A DNA stretch of 64,000 nucleotides from Brevibacillus_H ginsengisoli (GTDB lineage: Bacteria; Bacillota; Bacilli; Brevibacillales; Brevibacillaceae), in NCBI RefSeq assembly GCF_050113715.1, contig NZ_JBNJQR010000010.1, forward strand, positions 1 through 64,000, in the 5' to 3' direction. Below are positions 15,527 to 24,341 of the stretch, piece after piece (the stretch's first letter is position 1; each line of letters starts with the position of its first letter). The position numbers and the translations under genes are program-made. The notes beneath the pieces were generated by a model that searched no databases, was not told the DNA's origin, and worked only from the letters and a program-made list of their open reading frames with translations.

Positions 15527-17599
15527 ATGTTAGACAAAAGATCAAATCAGTTGTTGCAGTTATTGTTGCAATCTCATCAATACGTATCGATTAAAGAACT
15601 GATGGATAAATTCAGGGTTTCCAGACGGTCGGTTTATTACGACATCGAGGAAATCAACTATTGGCTCAAGCAAATTGGGCTGCGGGAAGTTCAGTATATG
15701 TACGCCAAAGGGTTTTATCTGGATGAAACAAGCAAGCAACGGATTCGGCAGGAGTGGAAGAGAGCCGAGCCGGATGCCTTGGTGCTTCGTTCAGATGAGC
15801 GACAGATGTATCTTCTGCTCTTTTTGTTGGGTTCAAGCGAGCGAATTACCACAACCGAGTGTATCAGGCGAACTGGTTTAAGCCGCAACACGATTCTTAT
15901 GGACATTAAACAACTCCGCGAAGAGATCCAATTGTATGGACTCAAGCTGCCTTATTCCCGAGTAGAAGGTTATACGATTGACGGGCATGAGTTGAACATC
16001 CGCAAGTTGCTGAGTCAGTATATTCCGGCACTGCTTCATAACGGACACGAACCCTTGTTGAACGGATTATTTCTACATCGAGGAGATGGTCGATCTATCC
16101 CGGAGTTGATCCGTCAATGGCTTGCTGTTTGTGAACAGTCGTTGGAGCTGCAATTCGCGGAAGACTACGGGAATCAATTGCGGTATCTGCTTGCGTTCTT
16201 TGTAAAACGAATCCTGGAGGGTCGGTTGGTTTCTTTTTTGCCTGAACAGACAGGGCCAATCACCGCAACCAAGCAGTATGAGATGGTGGCAGAGCTTGAG
16301 AGAGAACTCCATATCGAATTGCCTCAAGACGAAAAATGCTACATGGCCATGATGCTCCTAAGCGCCAAAGTAAACAAAATTGATGTGCCTACGGAGCAAA
16401 ATGACATGCTTTTTTTAAAGCAAGCCATCCACAAAATGATTCAATTATTCGAGGTATATGCCTGTGTCGTGTTTGACCAACCAGAAGAGCTGGAGCGGAA
16501 TCTATTCATCCATCTGAAGCCTGCTTACTATCGTTTTATCTATAATATTGAGCTTGCGAATCCGTTAACTGAGATGATTCAGGAGCAATACCGGGATATT
16601 TATGAACTGACCAAGAAAAGTATTGCGCCACTTGAAGAAGTAGTGGGCAAGCCCATCAGGGATGCGGAAATCTCCTATCTGACGCTGCATTTTGGCGGAT
16701 GGATGCGCAAGCAAGGCATCATGCCGATTACACAGAAACGCGTCCTGCTTGTCTGTGCCAATGGTGTAGGGACTTCCCGGCTGTTGGTTCAGCAATTGGA
16801 AGGATTGTTCACCAATATTGATTTACTCGGCCCGATCACGTTGAGGGAATATGAGCAATTTCATGGAGAAGTGGAAATTGTCATCTCCACGGCGAAGATT
16901 ATCAATCCTCGTCATCGGATTATCCTGGTGCAGCCTATCCTGACTGATCAGGACAGGGTACATCTGTTGAATGAGATTGAAACAATGCCAAGAGCTTCGT
17001 ACACCAACACTACGGCTCAAACGATCGTGAATATCGTGAAGAAGCACGCCCGAATAGAGGATGAAGTCCTACTACTAGAAGAGATTAGACAAGCACTGCA
17101 ACAATCCAAGCATTCTCTTGGAAGGGGGTACAAACCAGTGTTGAAGGAACTGTTAACGGATGAATATATCCAACTGCAAGATGAAGTCACCAATTGGCAG
17201 GAAGCGATTCGCTTAGCTGCTTTGCCTCTCGTTAAAAACCACTTGGTTACAGAAACGTATATCGAGGCGATGATTCACAATGTACAGGAGAATGGACCTT
17301 ATGTGGTCATCGCTCCTAGGATTGCCTTGCCTCATGCGAGACCGGAACAAGGCGTGAACCGTGTGGGGATGGGATTCCTTCGGTTGAAGAAACCCGTCGC
17401 TTTCTCGGATCAACCTCAACATCAGGCACAGCTCATTATTGTTCTGGCTGCGGTAGATAACGAAACGCATCTGAAAGCCTTGTCACAGCTCTCCATGATG
17501 CTCTCGGAAGACGACAATGCGGATCGACTAATTGAAGCCGACGATAAAGAAGTGATCAAGCAGTATATTGCCAAATATTCAAATCAGCAGGGGGAATAA
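15527..17599 (+). CDS. PRD-containing PTS regulator with IIB and IIA domains (MtlR/UlaR-like activator)
   Basis: A 690-residue transcriptional activator. It has two N-terminal helix-turn-helix regions (SIKELMDKFRVSRRSVYYDI and TTTECIRRTGLSRNTILMDI), two PRDs (about residues 190-395), an EIIB-like domain with VCANGVGTSR (about 405-490) and a C-terminal EIIA-2 domain with ALPHARPE (about 545-690). Such proteins sense PTS flux by phosphorylation and activate the adjacent permease genes. The ATG at 15527 has AAAGGTGG in front; the GTG 3 codons earlier is less likely. The free IIB gene starts 3 bp after its stop. No separate IIA gene is present in the cluster, so its IIA domain could matter for transport too. 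Confidence 0.88.
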   Translation: MLDKRSNQLLQLLLQSHQYVSIKELMDKFRVSRRSVYYDIEEINYWLKQIGLREVQYMYAKGFYLDETSKQRIRQEWKRAEPDALVLRSDERQMYLLLFLLGSSERITTTECIRRTGLSRNTILMDIKQLREEIQLYGLKLPYSRVEGYTIDGHELNIRKLLSQYIPALLHNGHEPLLNGLFLHRGDGRSIPELIRQWLAVCEQSLELQFAEDYGNQLRYLLAFFVKRILEGRLVSFLPEQTGPITATKQYEMVAELERELHIELPQDEKCYMAMMLLSAKVNKIDVPTEQNDMLFLKQAIHKMIQLFEVYACVVFDQPEELERNLFIHLKPAYYRFIYNIELANPLTEMIQEQYRDIYELTKKSIAPLEEVVGKPIRDAEISYLTLHFGGWMRKQGIMPITQKRVLLVCANGVGTSRLLVQQLEGLFTNIDLLGPITLREYEQFHGEVEIVISTAKIINPRHRIILVQPILTDQDRVHLLNEIETMPRASYTNTTAQTIVNIVKKHARIEDEVLLLEEIRQALQQSKHSLGRGYKPVLKELLTDEYIQLQDEVTNWQEAIRLAALPLVKNHLVTETYIEAMIHNVQENGPYVVIAPRIALPHARPEQGVNRVGMGFLRLKKPVAFSDQPQHQAQLIIVLAAVDNETHLKALSQLSMMLSEDDNADRLIEADDKEVIKQYIAKYSNQQGE

Positions 17600-17602
17600 A
17601 AG

Positions 17603-17875
17603 ATGAAAAAGATCTTGGTTGTGTGCGGAAATGGATTAGGCAGCAGCTTCATTGTGGAAATGAACGTGAAGAAAATCTTGAATGAATTAGGGATTGAAGC
17701 TGAGGTATCTCATACCGATTTGGCGACAAGCAAAACCGAGCATGCGGATATCTATCTTGGTTCGAAGGATATTGTCGGTCAATTGGAGGATGGCAAGCGC
17801 TATGTCATCGGATTGCAAAATATCCTCAGCCAACCGGAAATCAAAGAAGTTCTGCAAGGCTACTTTAAATCCTAA
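17603..17875 (+). CDS. PTS EIIB component, ascorbate (UlaB/SgaB) family
   Basis: A 90-residue cytosolic phosphocarrier. The phosphocysteine is C8 in KILVVCGNGLGSS, the usual PTS lactose/ascorbate-type IIB loop. It accepts phosphate from a IIA domain and passes it to the sugar bound in the IIC. It starts 3 bp after the regulator and lies 72 bp before the IIC gene. The pairing with a UlaA/SgaT-type IIC suggests L-ascorbate or a related sugar acid or pentitol as substrate, but the sequence alone does not settle it. Confidence 0.88.
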   Translation: MKKILVVCGNGLGSSFIVEMNVKKILNELGIEAEVSHTDLATSKTEHADIYLGSKDIVGQLEDGKRYVIGLQNILSQPEIKEVLQGYFKS

Positions 17876-17947
17876 AAAGAATTTGGCGGATCCATAATTT
17901 TTCAGGCTTGAATCTCCAAGTTTTCTTTATGAAGGGATGATCAGGGT

Positions 17948-19210
17948 ATGATTGATTTAATTATGAAGGATATTTTAGGGACGCCCGCGATACTCGTTGG
18001 ACTGTTCGCCCTAGTAGGCTTGTTGCTTCAGAAGAAAGGTGTAGCGGAAGTGGTTTCTGGCACCTTGAAAACCATCATGGGCTTTCTGATTTTAGGGGCT
18101 GGTGCTACGATTTTGATCGGGGCATTGGGTTCCTTTGGCAAGATGTTTGATAAAGCGTTTGCGGTTCAAGGGGTTATTCCGAATAATGAAGCCATTGTTG
18201 CTCTCGCCCAAAAATCTTTCGGTGCGGAAACTGCTATGATCATGTTATTTGGGATGGTCGTGAATATCCTCTTAGCTAGATTCACTCGCTTCAAATATAT
18301 TTTCTTAACCGGACATCACACCATGTTTATGGCCTGCATGATCGCCGTTATCTTGTCTACTGGCGGTGTGAAAGGAGTTTCGCTCGTCGTTATCGGTTCG
18401 ATTATTCTTGGGTCATTGATGGTTTTATCTCCAGCCATGCTTCAACCGTTCATGAGAAAAATTACAGGCTCTAATGATATTGCAATGGGTCACTTTGGAT
18501 CATTCGGGTATTTGGTTTCCGGCTTAATCGGAAAATGGATCGGGAATCCGGAAAAATCCACGGAAGATATTAAAGTACCGAAATCTTTGGGCTTTTTGCG
18601 AGATACTTCTGTTTCTGTCTCCATTACCATGACCATTCTGTTTCTGGTCGTCGCTATTGCCGCTGGACCTGGATTTGTCGAACAGGATTTGAGCAGTGGT
18701 CAAAACTACATCGTGTATTCCATTTTACAAGCGATTACCTTTGCGGCTGGTGTCTATATCGTGCTTGCGGGTGTGCGGATCTTGCTCGCTGAAATCATTC
18801 CGGCATTCAAAGGGATTGCGGATAAAGCAGTTCCGAATGCGATTCCTGCCCTGGACTGTCCGACCGTTTTCCCATTTGCGTCTAACGCGGTTGTGATTGG
18901 ATTTTTCGCCAGTTTCGTAGCAGGCCTTATCTCCATGTTCTTGCTTCCAGTTTTTGGTCTCAAAGTCATCGTGCCTGGACTGGTTCCACACTTTTTCACA
19001 GGAGCGGCAGCGGGTGTGTTCGGTAACGCGACAGGCGGACGTCGTGGGGCTGTTATCGGTTCATTCGCCAATGGTCTCTTGATTAGCTTCTTGCCAGCCT
19101 TGTTGTTGCCAGTCCTTGGTTCCCTTGGCTTTGAAGGTACCACATTCGGGGATGCGGACTTTGGTGTAGTGGGGATCCTTTTAGGCAAAATCATGTCGAT
19201 CTTTCAGTAA
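17948..19210 (+). CDS. PTS EIIC component, ascorbate (UlaA/SgaT) family
   Basis: A 420-residue integral membrane permease with about ten hydrophobic segments. It begins MIDLIMKDILGTPAILVGLF and holds family-typical stretches such as LTGHHTMFMACMIA and PHFFTGAAAGVFGNATGGRR. It forms the translocation channel for an L-ascorbate-type PTS with the IIB gene upstream. There is no UlaD/E/F-type catabolic gene; a Cof-type phosphatase follows instead, so the substrate may not be ascorbate itself. The RBS is AAGGGATGATCAGGG before the ATG. A terminator follows at 19250. Confidence 0.88.
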   Translation: MIDLIMKDILGTPAILVGLFALVGLLLQKKGVAEVVSGTLKTIMGFLILGAGATILIGALGSFGKMFDKAFAVQGVIPNNEAIVALAQKSFGAETAMIMLFGMVVNILLARFTRFKYIFLTGHHTMFMACMIAVILSTGGVKGVSLVVIGSIILGSLMVLSPAMLQPFMRKITGSNDIAMGHFGSFGYLVSGLIGKWIGNPEKSTEDIKVPKSLGFLRDTSVSVSITMTILFLVVAIAAGPGFVEQDLSSGQNYIVYSILQAITFAAGVYIVLAGVRILLAEIIPAFKGIADKAVPNAIPALDCPTVFPFASNAVVIGFFASFVAGLISMFLLPVFGLKVIVPGLVPHFFTGAAAGVFGNATGGRRGAVIGSFANGLLISFLPALLLPVLGSLGFEGTTFGDADFGVVGILLGKIMSIFQ

Positions 19211-19249
19211 TGGATAGAATAAACGCTCGTTGTAAATAACTGTAACGTC

Positions 19250-19285
19250 AAAGCCTAGGGTCTATTATGGACTGTAGGCTTTTCT
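19250..19285 (+). terminator. terminator after the ascorbate-type PTS genes
   Basis: AAGCCTA...TAGGCTT with an inner GGTC/GACT pairing, then TTTCTTTC. It is moderately strong. Confidence 0.65.
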
Positions 19286-19304
19286 TTCGTATAGGGCGTC
19301 ACAG

Positions 19305-20192
19305 ATGATGAATTCGAAATGGATGGGATGGATGAGGATGACGGTGAAGGTGAAGGCAATTGCGCTGGATATGGATGGAACGATGCTTAATGAGGATAAC
19401 CAGGTGAATGACAGCCTGAGCGATTATTTGCTTGAATTAAGACGAAGAGGTTTGTTGGTATTTATCGCAACGGGAAGAACGCTATGGGAAGTGAAGGAAA
19501 TTTTACCTGATGGCTTGCAAGTAGATGGAGTGGTGACGGCTAACGGGATGGGGGTGTTTGCGGGTGAACAGCAGCTTGTTCAGCATTCGCTTGCTCCGCA
19601 ATTGATTGAAGAGCTGATCGGGAGAGCTCGTAGCAAACAGATCTATTATGAAGTGCATCCCGCAGATGGAGGACCCATCGCACTCAGAGAAGATGAAGCG
19701 TACTTTCCTTCACATGTCATTTCTCCACGGCCTGAATCAGTGGGAGAGAGCGAATGGATGTCACGCTTGCAGGCGATACGTGAAGAAATCAATTGGTGCG
19801 ACTCGCTTGCAGGCCATAAGGTCGCCAAAATTTATTTCTTTAGCAGGGATCAGGAACAGATAACAGAGTGGAGGCGGGAATTGTCTGTTCTCCAACAGCA
19901 AAGCGACTTCGCTATGTTTCCTTCTTCTGATCATAATGTGGAGATCATGGTCGCCAATGTCTCCAAAGCGACTGGCGTCCAGTATTTGCTCCAATACTTT
20001 GGGCTAGAGCCAGCTGATGTCCTCGCGGTGGGAGATAGCGAGAATGACTTGCCGTTGTTTCAATTCGCGGGGCATGCTGTTGCGATGCGCAATGCTCCAG
20101 ATCGGGTCAAACATCAAGCGGATGACGTAACCGAGTTTACTAATCAAGAAGATGGCTTAACTCGCTATCTGGTTCAAAAGTTTGGCCGGTAG
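19305..20192 (+). CDS. Cof-type HAD phosphatase
   Basis: A 295-residue haloacid-dehalogenase-superfamily hydrolase of the Cof/IIB subgroup. Motif I is ALDMDGTML with the nucleophile Asp; motif II is in FIATGRT; motifs III/IV include KVAKIYF and VGDSENDLPLFQFAG, which ends the fold. It dephosphorylates sugar phosphates or similar small molecules in the cytosol. Several ATGs crowd the 5' end (19305, 19308, 19323, 19338); the domain begins right after 19338, and AGGGCG precedes 19305, so the start is uncertain by up to 11 codons. It lies 94 bp after the PTS IIC gene behind a terminator, so co-expression is possible but weakly supported. Confidence 0.82.
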   Translation: MMNSKWMGWMRMTVKVKAIALDMDGTMLNEDNQVNDSLSDYLLELRRRGLLVFIATGRTLWEVKEILPDGLQVDGVVTANGMGVFAGEQQLVQHSLAPQLIEELIGRARSKQIYYEVHPADGGPIALREDEAYFPSHVISPRPESVGESEWMSRLQAIREEINWCDSLAGHKVAKIYFFSRDQEQITEWRRELSVLQQQSDFAMFPSSDHNVEIMVANVSKATGVQYLLQYFGLEPADVLAVGDSENDLPLFQFAGHAVAMRNAPDRVKHQADDVTEFTNQEDGLTRYLVQKFGR

Positions 20193-20302
20193 CACCCTAC
20201 CCCGCATGGCCTCTTTACAGACCGCCCATATACAGGTACCTTTAAAATGAGGATGAATTTCGATGATTGTCATCATCATGATGAAGAGAGAAGGAATGAT
20301 GA

Positions 20303-20944
20303 ATGCGCGTGCTTGTAATTGTATCTGTTGAAGCCGAGAAGGACGCCGTGTTGCGTGGGCTTGACGGTGACGACAGATTTGACGTGCGGGTAGGCGGAGT
20401 AGGGATTGCGGCAGCCGCAGCCAGTACGGCAACAGCCTTGGCAAGGGCTGAGTACGATCTGGTGGTGAGTATGGGAATTGGTGGAGGCTTCGTCGACCGA
20501 GCGGAAGTAGGTTCACTCGTGGTTGCAAACGAGATCGTGGCAGCCGACCTTGGCGCGCAGACCCCGGAAGGCTTTTGCAGCTTGGACGAGCTTGGCTTCG
20601 GCTCTATTCGTGTTCCGCTTGACCAACAGCTGGTGACTAAGGTCGCTTTGGCAATGCGAGACAGAGGACTTCCCGTCACTACTGGCTCCGTGCTTACAGT
20701 ATCGACGGTAACAGGTACGGCTGCAACGGCATCGGAACTCGCCGGACGTGTCCCGGGGGCAACCGTCGAGGCTATGGAGGGGTATGGAGTTGCGACAGCC
20801 GCACACCAGTTTGGGGTGCCAGTCCTTGAAATCCGCTCCATCTCCAACCCGGTTGGGCCGCGCGATCGTTCCGCGTGGCGAATCCCGGAAGCGTTGCAAC
20901 GTCTGGAAGCGGCTGGTTCAGTATTACTGGAGGTGTTACGATGA
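20303..20944 (+). CDS. mqnB: futalosine hydrolase
   Basis: A 213-residue nucleosidase of the PNP/MTAN fold that removes the base from futalosine to give dehypoxanthine futalosine in the futalosine route to menaquinone. Recognisable blocks are VGGVGIAAAAA, SMGIGGGFVDRAEVG, VEAMEGYGVATAAHQFGVP (the catalytic/nucleoside-binding segment) and IRSISNPVGPRDRSAW. GAAGGAATGATG precedes the ATG. Its stop overlaps the start of mqnD (ATGA), so the two are co-translated. The gene is clearly richer in G and C at third positions than its neighbours. Other pathway genes (mqnA, mqnC, mqnE) are not in this window. Confidence 0.9.
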   Translation: MRVLVIVSVEAEKDAVLRGLDGDDRFDVRVGGVGIAAAAASTATALARAEYDLVVSMGIGGGFVDRAEVGSLVVANEIVAADLGAQTPEGFCSLDELGFGSIRVPLDQQLVTKVALAMRDRGLPVTTGSVLTVSTVTGTAATASELAGRVPGATVEAMEGYGVATAAHQFGVPVLEIRSISNPVGPRDRSAWRIPEALQRLEAAGSVLLEVLR

Positions 20945-21780
20945 AGATTGCTTTTTCGCCTTGTCCGAACGACACATTTATTTTTCACGCCTGGGTTCAT
21001 GGACTGGTCTCTGGTGCGCCAGAACTTGACGTGACGTATGCGGATATTGATATTACCAACAATCTCGCCATTAATGGTAATGGACCTGAAGTCATGAAGA
21101 TTTCTTATGCGTCACTTCCTTGGGTTCTGTCCGAATACGCCCTGTTACCGTGTGGCGGTGCGCTGGGTCGAGGCTGTGGCCCATTGGTGCTTTCGAATGG
21201 AAAAGCATCTGGAATAACCGATGCGGCTTCACTATCCGGCCGTCGTGTGGCGGTACCGAGTGAACGTTCTACAGCTTACCTGCTGTTCAGACTCTGGGCA
21301 GCTCAGCATGTCCCGGGTGGTGTCGGGGAGATTGTGGTGATGCCATTCCATGAAATCATGCCTGCGGTACGTGACGGCAAGATTGACGCGGGTCTGGTAA
21401 TCCATGAAGCTCGATTCACCTATCAGAACTTTGGGCTATCGCTCTTAGCAGACATGGGGAACTGGTGGGAATCGGATACTGGCTTGCCAATCCCGCTTGG
21501 CGCGATTATCGCCCGTCGCTCACTCGATCTGGAGGCGCTCGCCGGGTGGATTCGCTCGTCCGTTGAATACGGGTGGGCTAATCCCGAGGCTTCGCAGGAG
21601 TACGTCATGTGCCATGCGCAAGAGCTTTCAACGGATGTAGCCAAAGCGCACATCGATCTCTACGTGAACAAGTTCTCGGCCAATTTGGGTGAGGACGGAT
21701 ATGCTGCGGTGGAGGCCCTGCTTACCCGAGCGGCAAAGGAAGGACTTGTTCCTGAATTTGATTTGTCGTTGCTGCGGTAG
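20941..21780 (+). CDS. mqnD: 1,4-dihydroxy-6-naphthoate synthase
   Basis: A 279-residue enzyme that converts cyclic dehypoxanthine futalosine to 1,4-dihydroxy-6-naphthoate, the last committed step of the futalosine menaquinone pathway. The N terminus IAFSPCPNDTFIFHAWVHG is the family signature, with DITNNLAINGNGPEV, ISYASLPWVLSEYALLPCGG and DAGLVIHEARFTYQ following. The fold is that of periplasmic-binding proteins. The ATG overlaps the mqnB stop codon. A longer frame starting at 20875 is excluded because it would run through mqnB. High GC composition continues from mqnB. A strong terminator follows. Confidence 0.93.
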   Translation: MKIAFSPCPNDTFIFHAWVHGLVSGAPELDVTYADIDITNNLAINGNGPEVMKISYASLPWVLSEYALLPCGGALGRGCGPLVLSNGKASGITDAASLSGRRVAVPSERSTAYLLFRLWAAQHVPGGVGEIVVMPFHEIMPAVRDGKIDAGLVIHEARFTYQNFGLSLLADMGNWWESDTGLPIPLGAIIARRSLDLEALAGWIRSSVEYGWANPEASQEYVMCHAQELSTDVAKAHIDLYVNKFSANLGEDGYAAVEALLTRAAKEGLVPEFDLSLLR

Positions 21781-21816
21781 AGCGTGCTCCAAACCAATAG
21801 ATTAGCTGAACTGCTT

Positions 21817-21850
21817 AAGCCCCTTGTGTTTAAATCAAGGGGCTTTTTTA
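21817..21850 (+). terminator. terminator after mqnD
   Basis: AAGCCCCTTG pairs with CAAGGGGCTT, then TTTTT. It probably serves both mqnBD and the converging sugar dehydrogenase gene. Confidence 0.9.
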
Positions 21851-21873
21851 ACCTTATTACGTGAGAGGAGCAC

Positions 21874-22974
21874 TTATCTAGGCTTTAACCGAATAATCTT
21901 GTCATCCCCCGGCCGAACAGTTCCCCGCCCATCCCGATTATTGGTCAGCAGATAAAGCGAACCGTCGGGACCCTCCACGACATCGCGCAGTCTTCCGAAT
22001 TGATTCCGATAGAACGCTTCAACCTTCTGGACAGCAGGTTCTTTACCGGGGACAAATTGAATTCTGAGAACTTGTTCACCCCGCAGGTTGGCTACCAACA
22101 GTTGACCTGCCCACGGGCCTTGCGTGACAAAGGACATGCCAGAAGGTGCCCAAGTCGTCTCATGGCTGTGAATCAGCGGAGTTTTCATTCCGGCACGTTG
22201 CTCATCTCCTTGGATCAGTGGCCACCCGTAATTCGCCCCAGGTTCAATTACATTGATCTCATCGTGCGCTACTGCTCCATGCTCGGAGCTGTACAGAATG
22301 CCAGTTGCTGGACTCCACGCGAGCCCCTGCGAATTCCGGTGTCCATAGCTGTAGATGGGTGAATGGGGGAACGGGTTATCGGCGGGAATGGTCCCGTCCA
22401 GGTTAATTCGCAAGATTTTGCCTGCCAGACTGCTCAGATTTTGGGCGAGGGCAGGTGTCTGGGCATCTCCTGTGGTAATATACAACCGCTGATCAGGCCC
22501 GATCTTCAATCTGCCTCCGTTATGGAACACATTTCCCGGGATTCGTTCGAGCAACACCCGGTCGATTGATGCTTGATTATTCTTTTCGCGAAGACGGAGT
22601 ACGCGATTGTAGAGCAGACCTTGCTCCTCATAAGTATGGTAAACATAGAGATAATGATTTTGCGCAAATGCGGGGTCAAGGACGAGCCCTAACAATCCGC
22701 CTTCACCTCTGGCGATGAACGGAGCCGTAAATCGGATCATGGGTTGAGGCAACAAGCTGCCGTTCTGAATAACCCGAATCGTTCCAGGCCGTTCGGTAAA
22801 AAAGACGCGACCATCCGGTGAGAAAACCATTTCCCAAGGGATGTCTAAATGATCGGCGAATACCTCGGGCGTATAGGGAATCGTTTGATTCTGGGTCCCT
22901 GAAACTGGATTGGCTTGGCAACCTCCCATGAGCAGGGTAGCGAATAAAAGAACCGTTATCCACGCTTGATACAT
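21874..22974 (-). CDS. PQQ-type soluble aldose sugar dehydrogenase, lipoprotein
   Basis: A 366-residue six-bladed beta-propeller of the glucose/sorbosone dehydrogenase family (GSDH; YliI/Asd-like). It starts with a lipoprotein signal peptide ending in the lipobox LMGGC. Family motifs are LDIPWEMVFSPDG, FTERPGTIRV, GEGGLLGLVLDP, HNGGRLKIGPD, YSYGHRNSQGLAW, SSEHGAVAHDEIN and GANYGWP. Such enzymes oxidise aldoses with PQQ; the catalytic His lies in the HNGG region. The ATG 8 bp after GGAGGT was preferred to the GTG before it. No PQQ biosynthesis gene is nearby, so cofactor supply is unknown. It is convergent with mqnD. Confidence 0.87.
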   Translation of the reverse strand: MYQAWITVLLFATLLMGGCQANPVSGTQNQTIPYTPEVFADHLDIPWEMVFSPDGRVFFTERPGTIRVIQNGSLLPQPMIRFTAPFIARGEGGLLGLVLDPAFAQNHYLYVYHTYEEQGLLYNRVLRLREKNNQASIDRVLLERIPGNVFHNGGRLKIGPDQRLYITTGDAQTPALAQNLSSLAGKILRINLDGTIPADNPFPHSPIYSYGHRNSQGLAWSPATGILYSSEHGAVAHDEINVIEPGANYGWPLIQGDEQRAGMKTPLIHSHETTWAPSGMSFVTQGPWAGQLLVANLRGEQVLRIQFVPGKEPAVQKVEAFYRNQFGRLRDVVEGPDGSLYLLTNNRDGRGTVRPGDDKIIRLKPR

Positions 22975-23106
22975 CACGAGCTACCTCCATATTCTCAAGT
23001 AACCTACGCATTCAGTATCGCCAAGACGGCAGTTCTCAACTCCATCCCTAGCCATTCCGATTACCTAATCGCTCACTCCAGACTATCAAGTGGCACACGA
23101 TAAACA

Positions 23107-23136
23107 AAAAAGAGATTCCCATTAACCGGGGATCTC
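23107..23136 (-). terminator. terminator of the 57-residue membrane protein gene
   Basis: Read on the minus strand: GAGATCCCC..., loop TTAA, ...GGGAATCTC, then T6. Confidence 0.75.
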
Positions 23137-23310
23137 CTATTGTTTGGCAAGATATGCGATTAAAAATACGCCATTCATCAGAACGACATACAAAACAATC
23201 TGAACAATGTACAGAAAGGCGACCTCTTTGAACTTCCTTGCGAACGGCAAACAGACTAAAGCGCCGATGACAAGCTCTAAGAGTGGAAGCCATACGATTA
23301 TGGATTTCAT
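23137..23310 (-). CDS. small membrane protein (57 residues)
   Basis: A short gene on the minus strand, MKSIIVWLPLLELVIGALVC followed by LPFARKFKE and a second hydrophobic stretch of about 25 residues (FLYIVQIVLYVVLMNGVFLI), ending AYLAKQ. Two membrane helices joined by a basic loop are evident. TTGAGGGAAACGA precedes the ATG, TATAAT lies further upstream on the same strand, and a terminator follows directly, so this is likely a real transcription unit of its own. No family is recognised. Confidence 0.6.
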   Translation of the reverse strand: MKSIIVWLPLLELVIGALVCLPFARKFKEVAFLYIVQIVLYVVLMNGVFLIAYLAKQ

Positions 23311-23404
23311 TCGTTTCCCTCAAGTATTCCAAGTTGTGTACCTCTTATTATAAAACAGATTCTACATAAAAGGTTAGCTTAATTCGGAACAATAAGTGGC
23401 AGTA

Positions 23405-23440
23405 AGATAAAAACCCTGCCACTAGGAAATAGAAGCAGGG
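23405..23440 (-). terminator. terminator of the DsbA-like gene
   Basis: On the minus strand ACCCTGC...GCAGGGT is followed by TTTTTATC, 16 bp after the stop codon. Confidence 0.8.
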
Positions 23441-23455
23441 TGAAATATGTTACTT

Positions 23456-24178
23456 TTATTTTTTCGCGGGAGGAGTACATACCCCGTCTATGCATGCCGC
23501 ATCGATTGAATCATTGTTTGACGCGTGCAAAATGGTCAACGGCTGATGTTCGTCCCAGGCTTTTTGAAGGGTTTCCAGGAACGCTTCCACAGGTTGTGCG
23601 CCAGAGATGGCATATTTGCGGTCGACGACAAAGAACGGAACTCCTCGGATGCCAAGCTCAGCTGCTTGGGCCTCATCAGCGCGGACATTTTCCGCATATT
23701 CTTCTGTGTTCAGGATACCAGCCGCTTCATTAGGGTCTAGACCAGCTTCAGCGGCCAAAGCTGTCAGCGTTTCATGGTCACTCAAGTGCTTCGAGTCGGT
23801 AAAATACCCCTTCAGAAGCAACTCGGTCATCTCACGAGCTTTGCCTTTGGTGGCGGCATATTGGGCCAGGCGGTGCGCATCGAACGTATTGGTGAGAATT
23901 GTGGTATCAAACTGAAAATCAAGACCAACCGCTTTTGCCTGCAGGGCGATATTCTGATTCATTTCGAGGGCCTGTTGGCGGGTCATGCCGTACTTCGATG
24001 AAACCATATCGTGCACGTCATAGTCGACATCACGCGCCGCATATGGATCAAGCTCAAAACTGCGGTAGACTACCTCAATCGCTTCTTTGTGAGGGAATTG
24101 CTCCAATGCAGCCTCGAAGCGTCGTTTGCCAATATAGCAGAATGGGCAAGCAAAATCAGACCAGATTTCAACTTTCAT
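23456..24178 (-). CDS. DsbA-family oxidoreductase (FrnE-like)
   Basis: A 240-residue thioredoxin-fold protein with the active site CPFC in WSDFACPFCYIGKRRFE (residues 10-13) and cis-Pro region IRGVPFFVVDRKYAISGAQP, both diagnostic of FrnE/DsbA-like cytosolic disulfide isomerases. No signal peptide is present, so it acts in the cytosol. The C-terminal tail carries a second Cys pair (CIDGVC), which could be redox-active or bind metal; this resembles the extra Cys motif reported for Deinococcus FrnE. AGGAGG lies in front of the start. It is divergently oriented from the WYL regulator; the shared AT-rich interval includes TAACTTACATTATTATAATC. Confidence 0.88.
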   Translation of the reverse strand: MKVEIWSDFACPFCYIGKRRFEAALEQFPHKEAIEVVYRSFELDPYAARDVDYDVHDMVSSKYGMTRQQALEMNQNIALQAKAVGLDFQFDTTILTNTFDAHRLAQYAATKGKAREMTELLLKGYFTDSKHLSDHETLTALAAEAGLDPNEAAGILNTEEYAENVRADEAQAAELGIRGVPFFVVDRKYAISGAQPVEAFLETLQKAWDEHQPLTILHASNNDSIDAACIDGVCTPPAKK

Positions 24179-24341
24179 CTATCATAACCTCCTGAGATTA
24201 AGTGTTTTTTTATGCTGACTTTTTTAAAGTAACTTACATTATTATAATCATTATAGTTTCAGCGGAAAGGAATGTCAAACCCTTCGTCGAATCAAGGGAT
24301 GAAGCTATTATTCCTATTCTGTCAGGAGTGGATGAGTCGTC

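Noticed and set aside
20242..21000. Long minus-strand frame across mqnB
   Set aside because: High-GC shadow frame; Ser/Thr/Pro-rich translation with no domain, opposite a clear mqnB.
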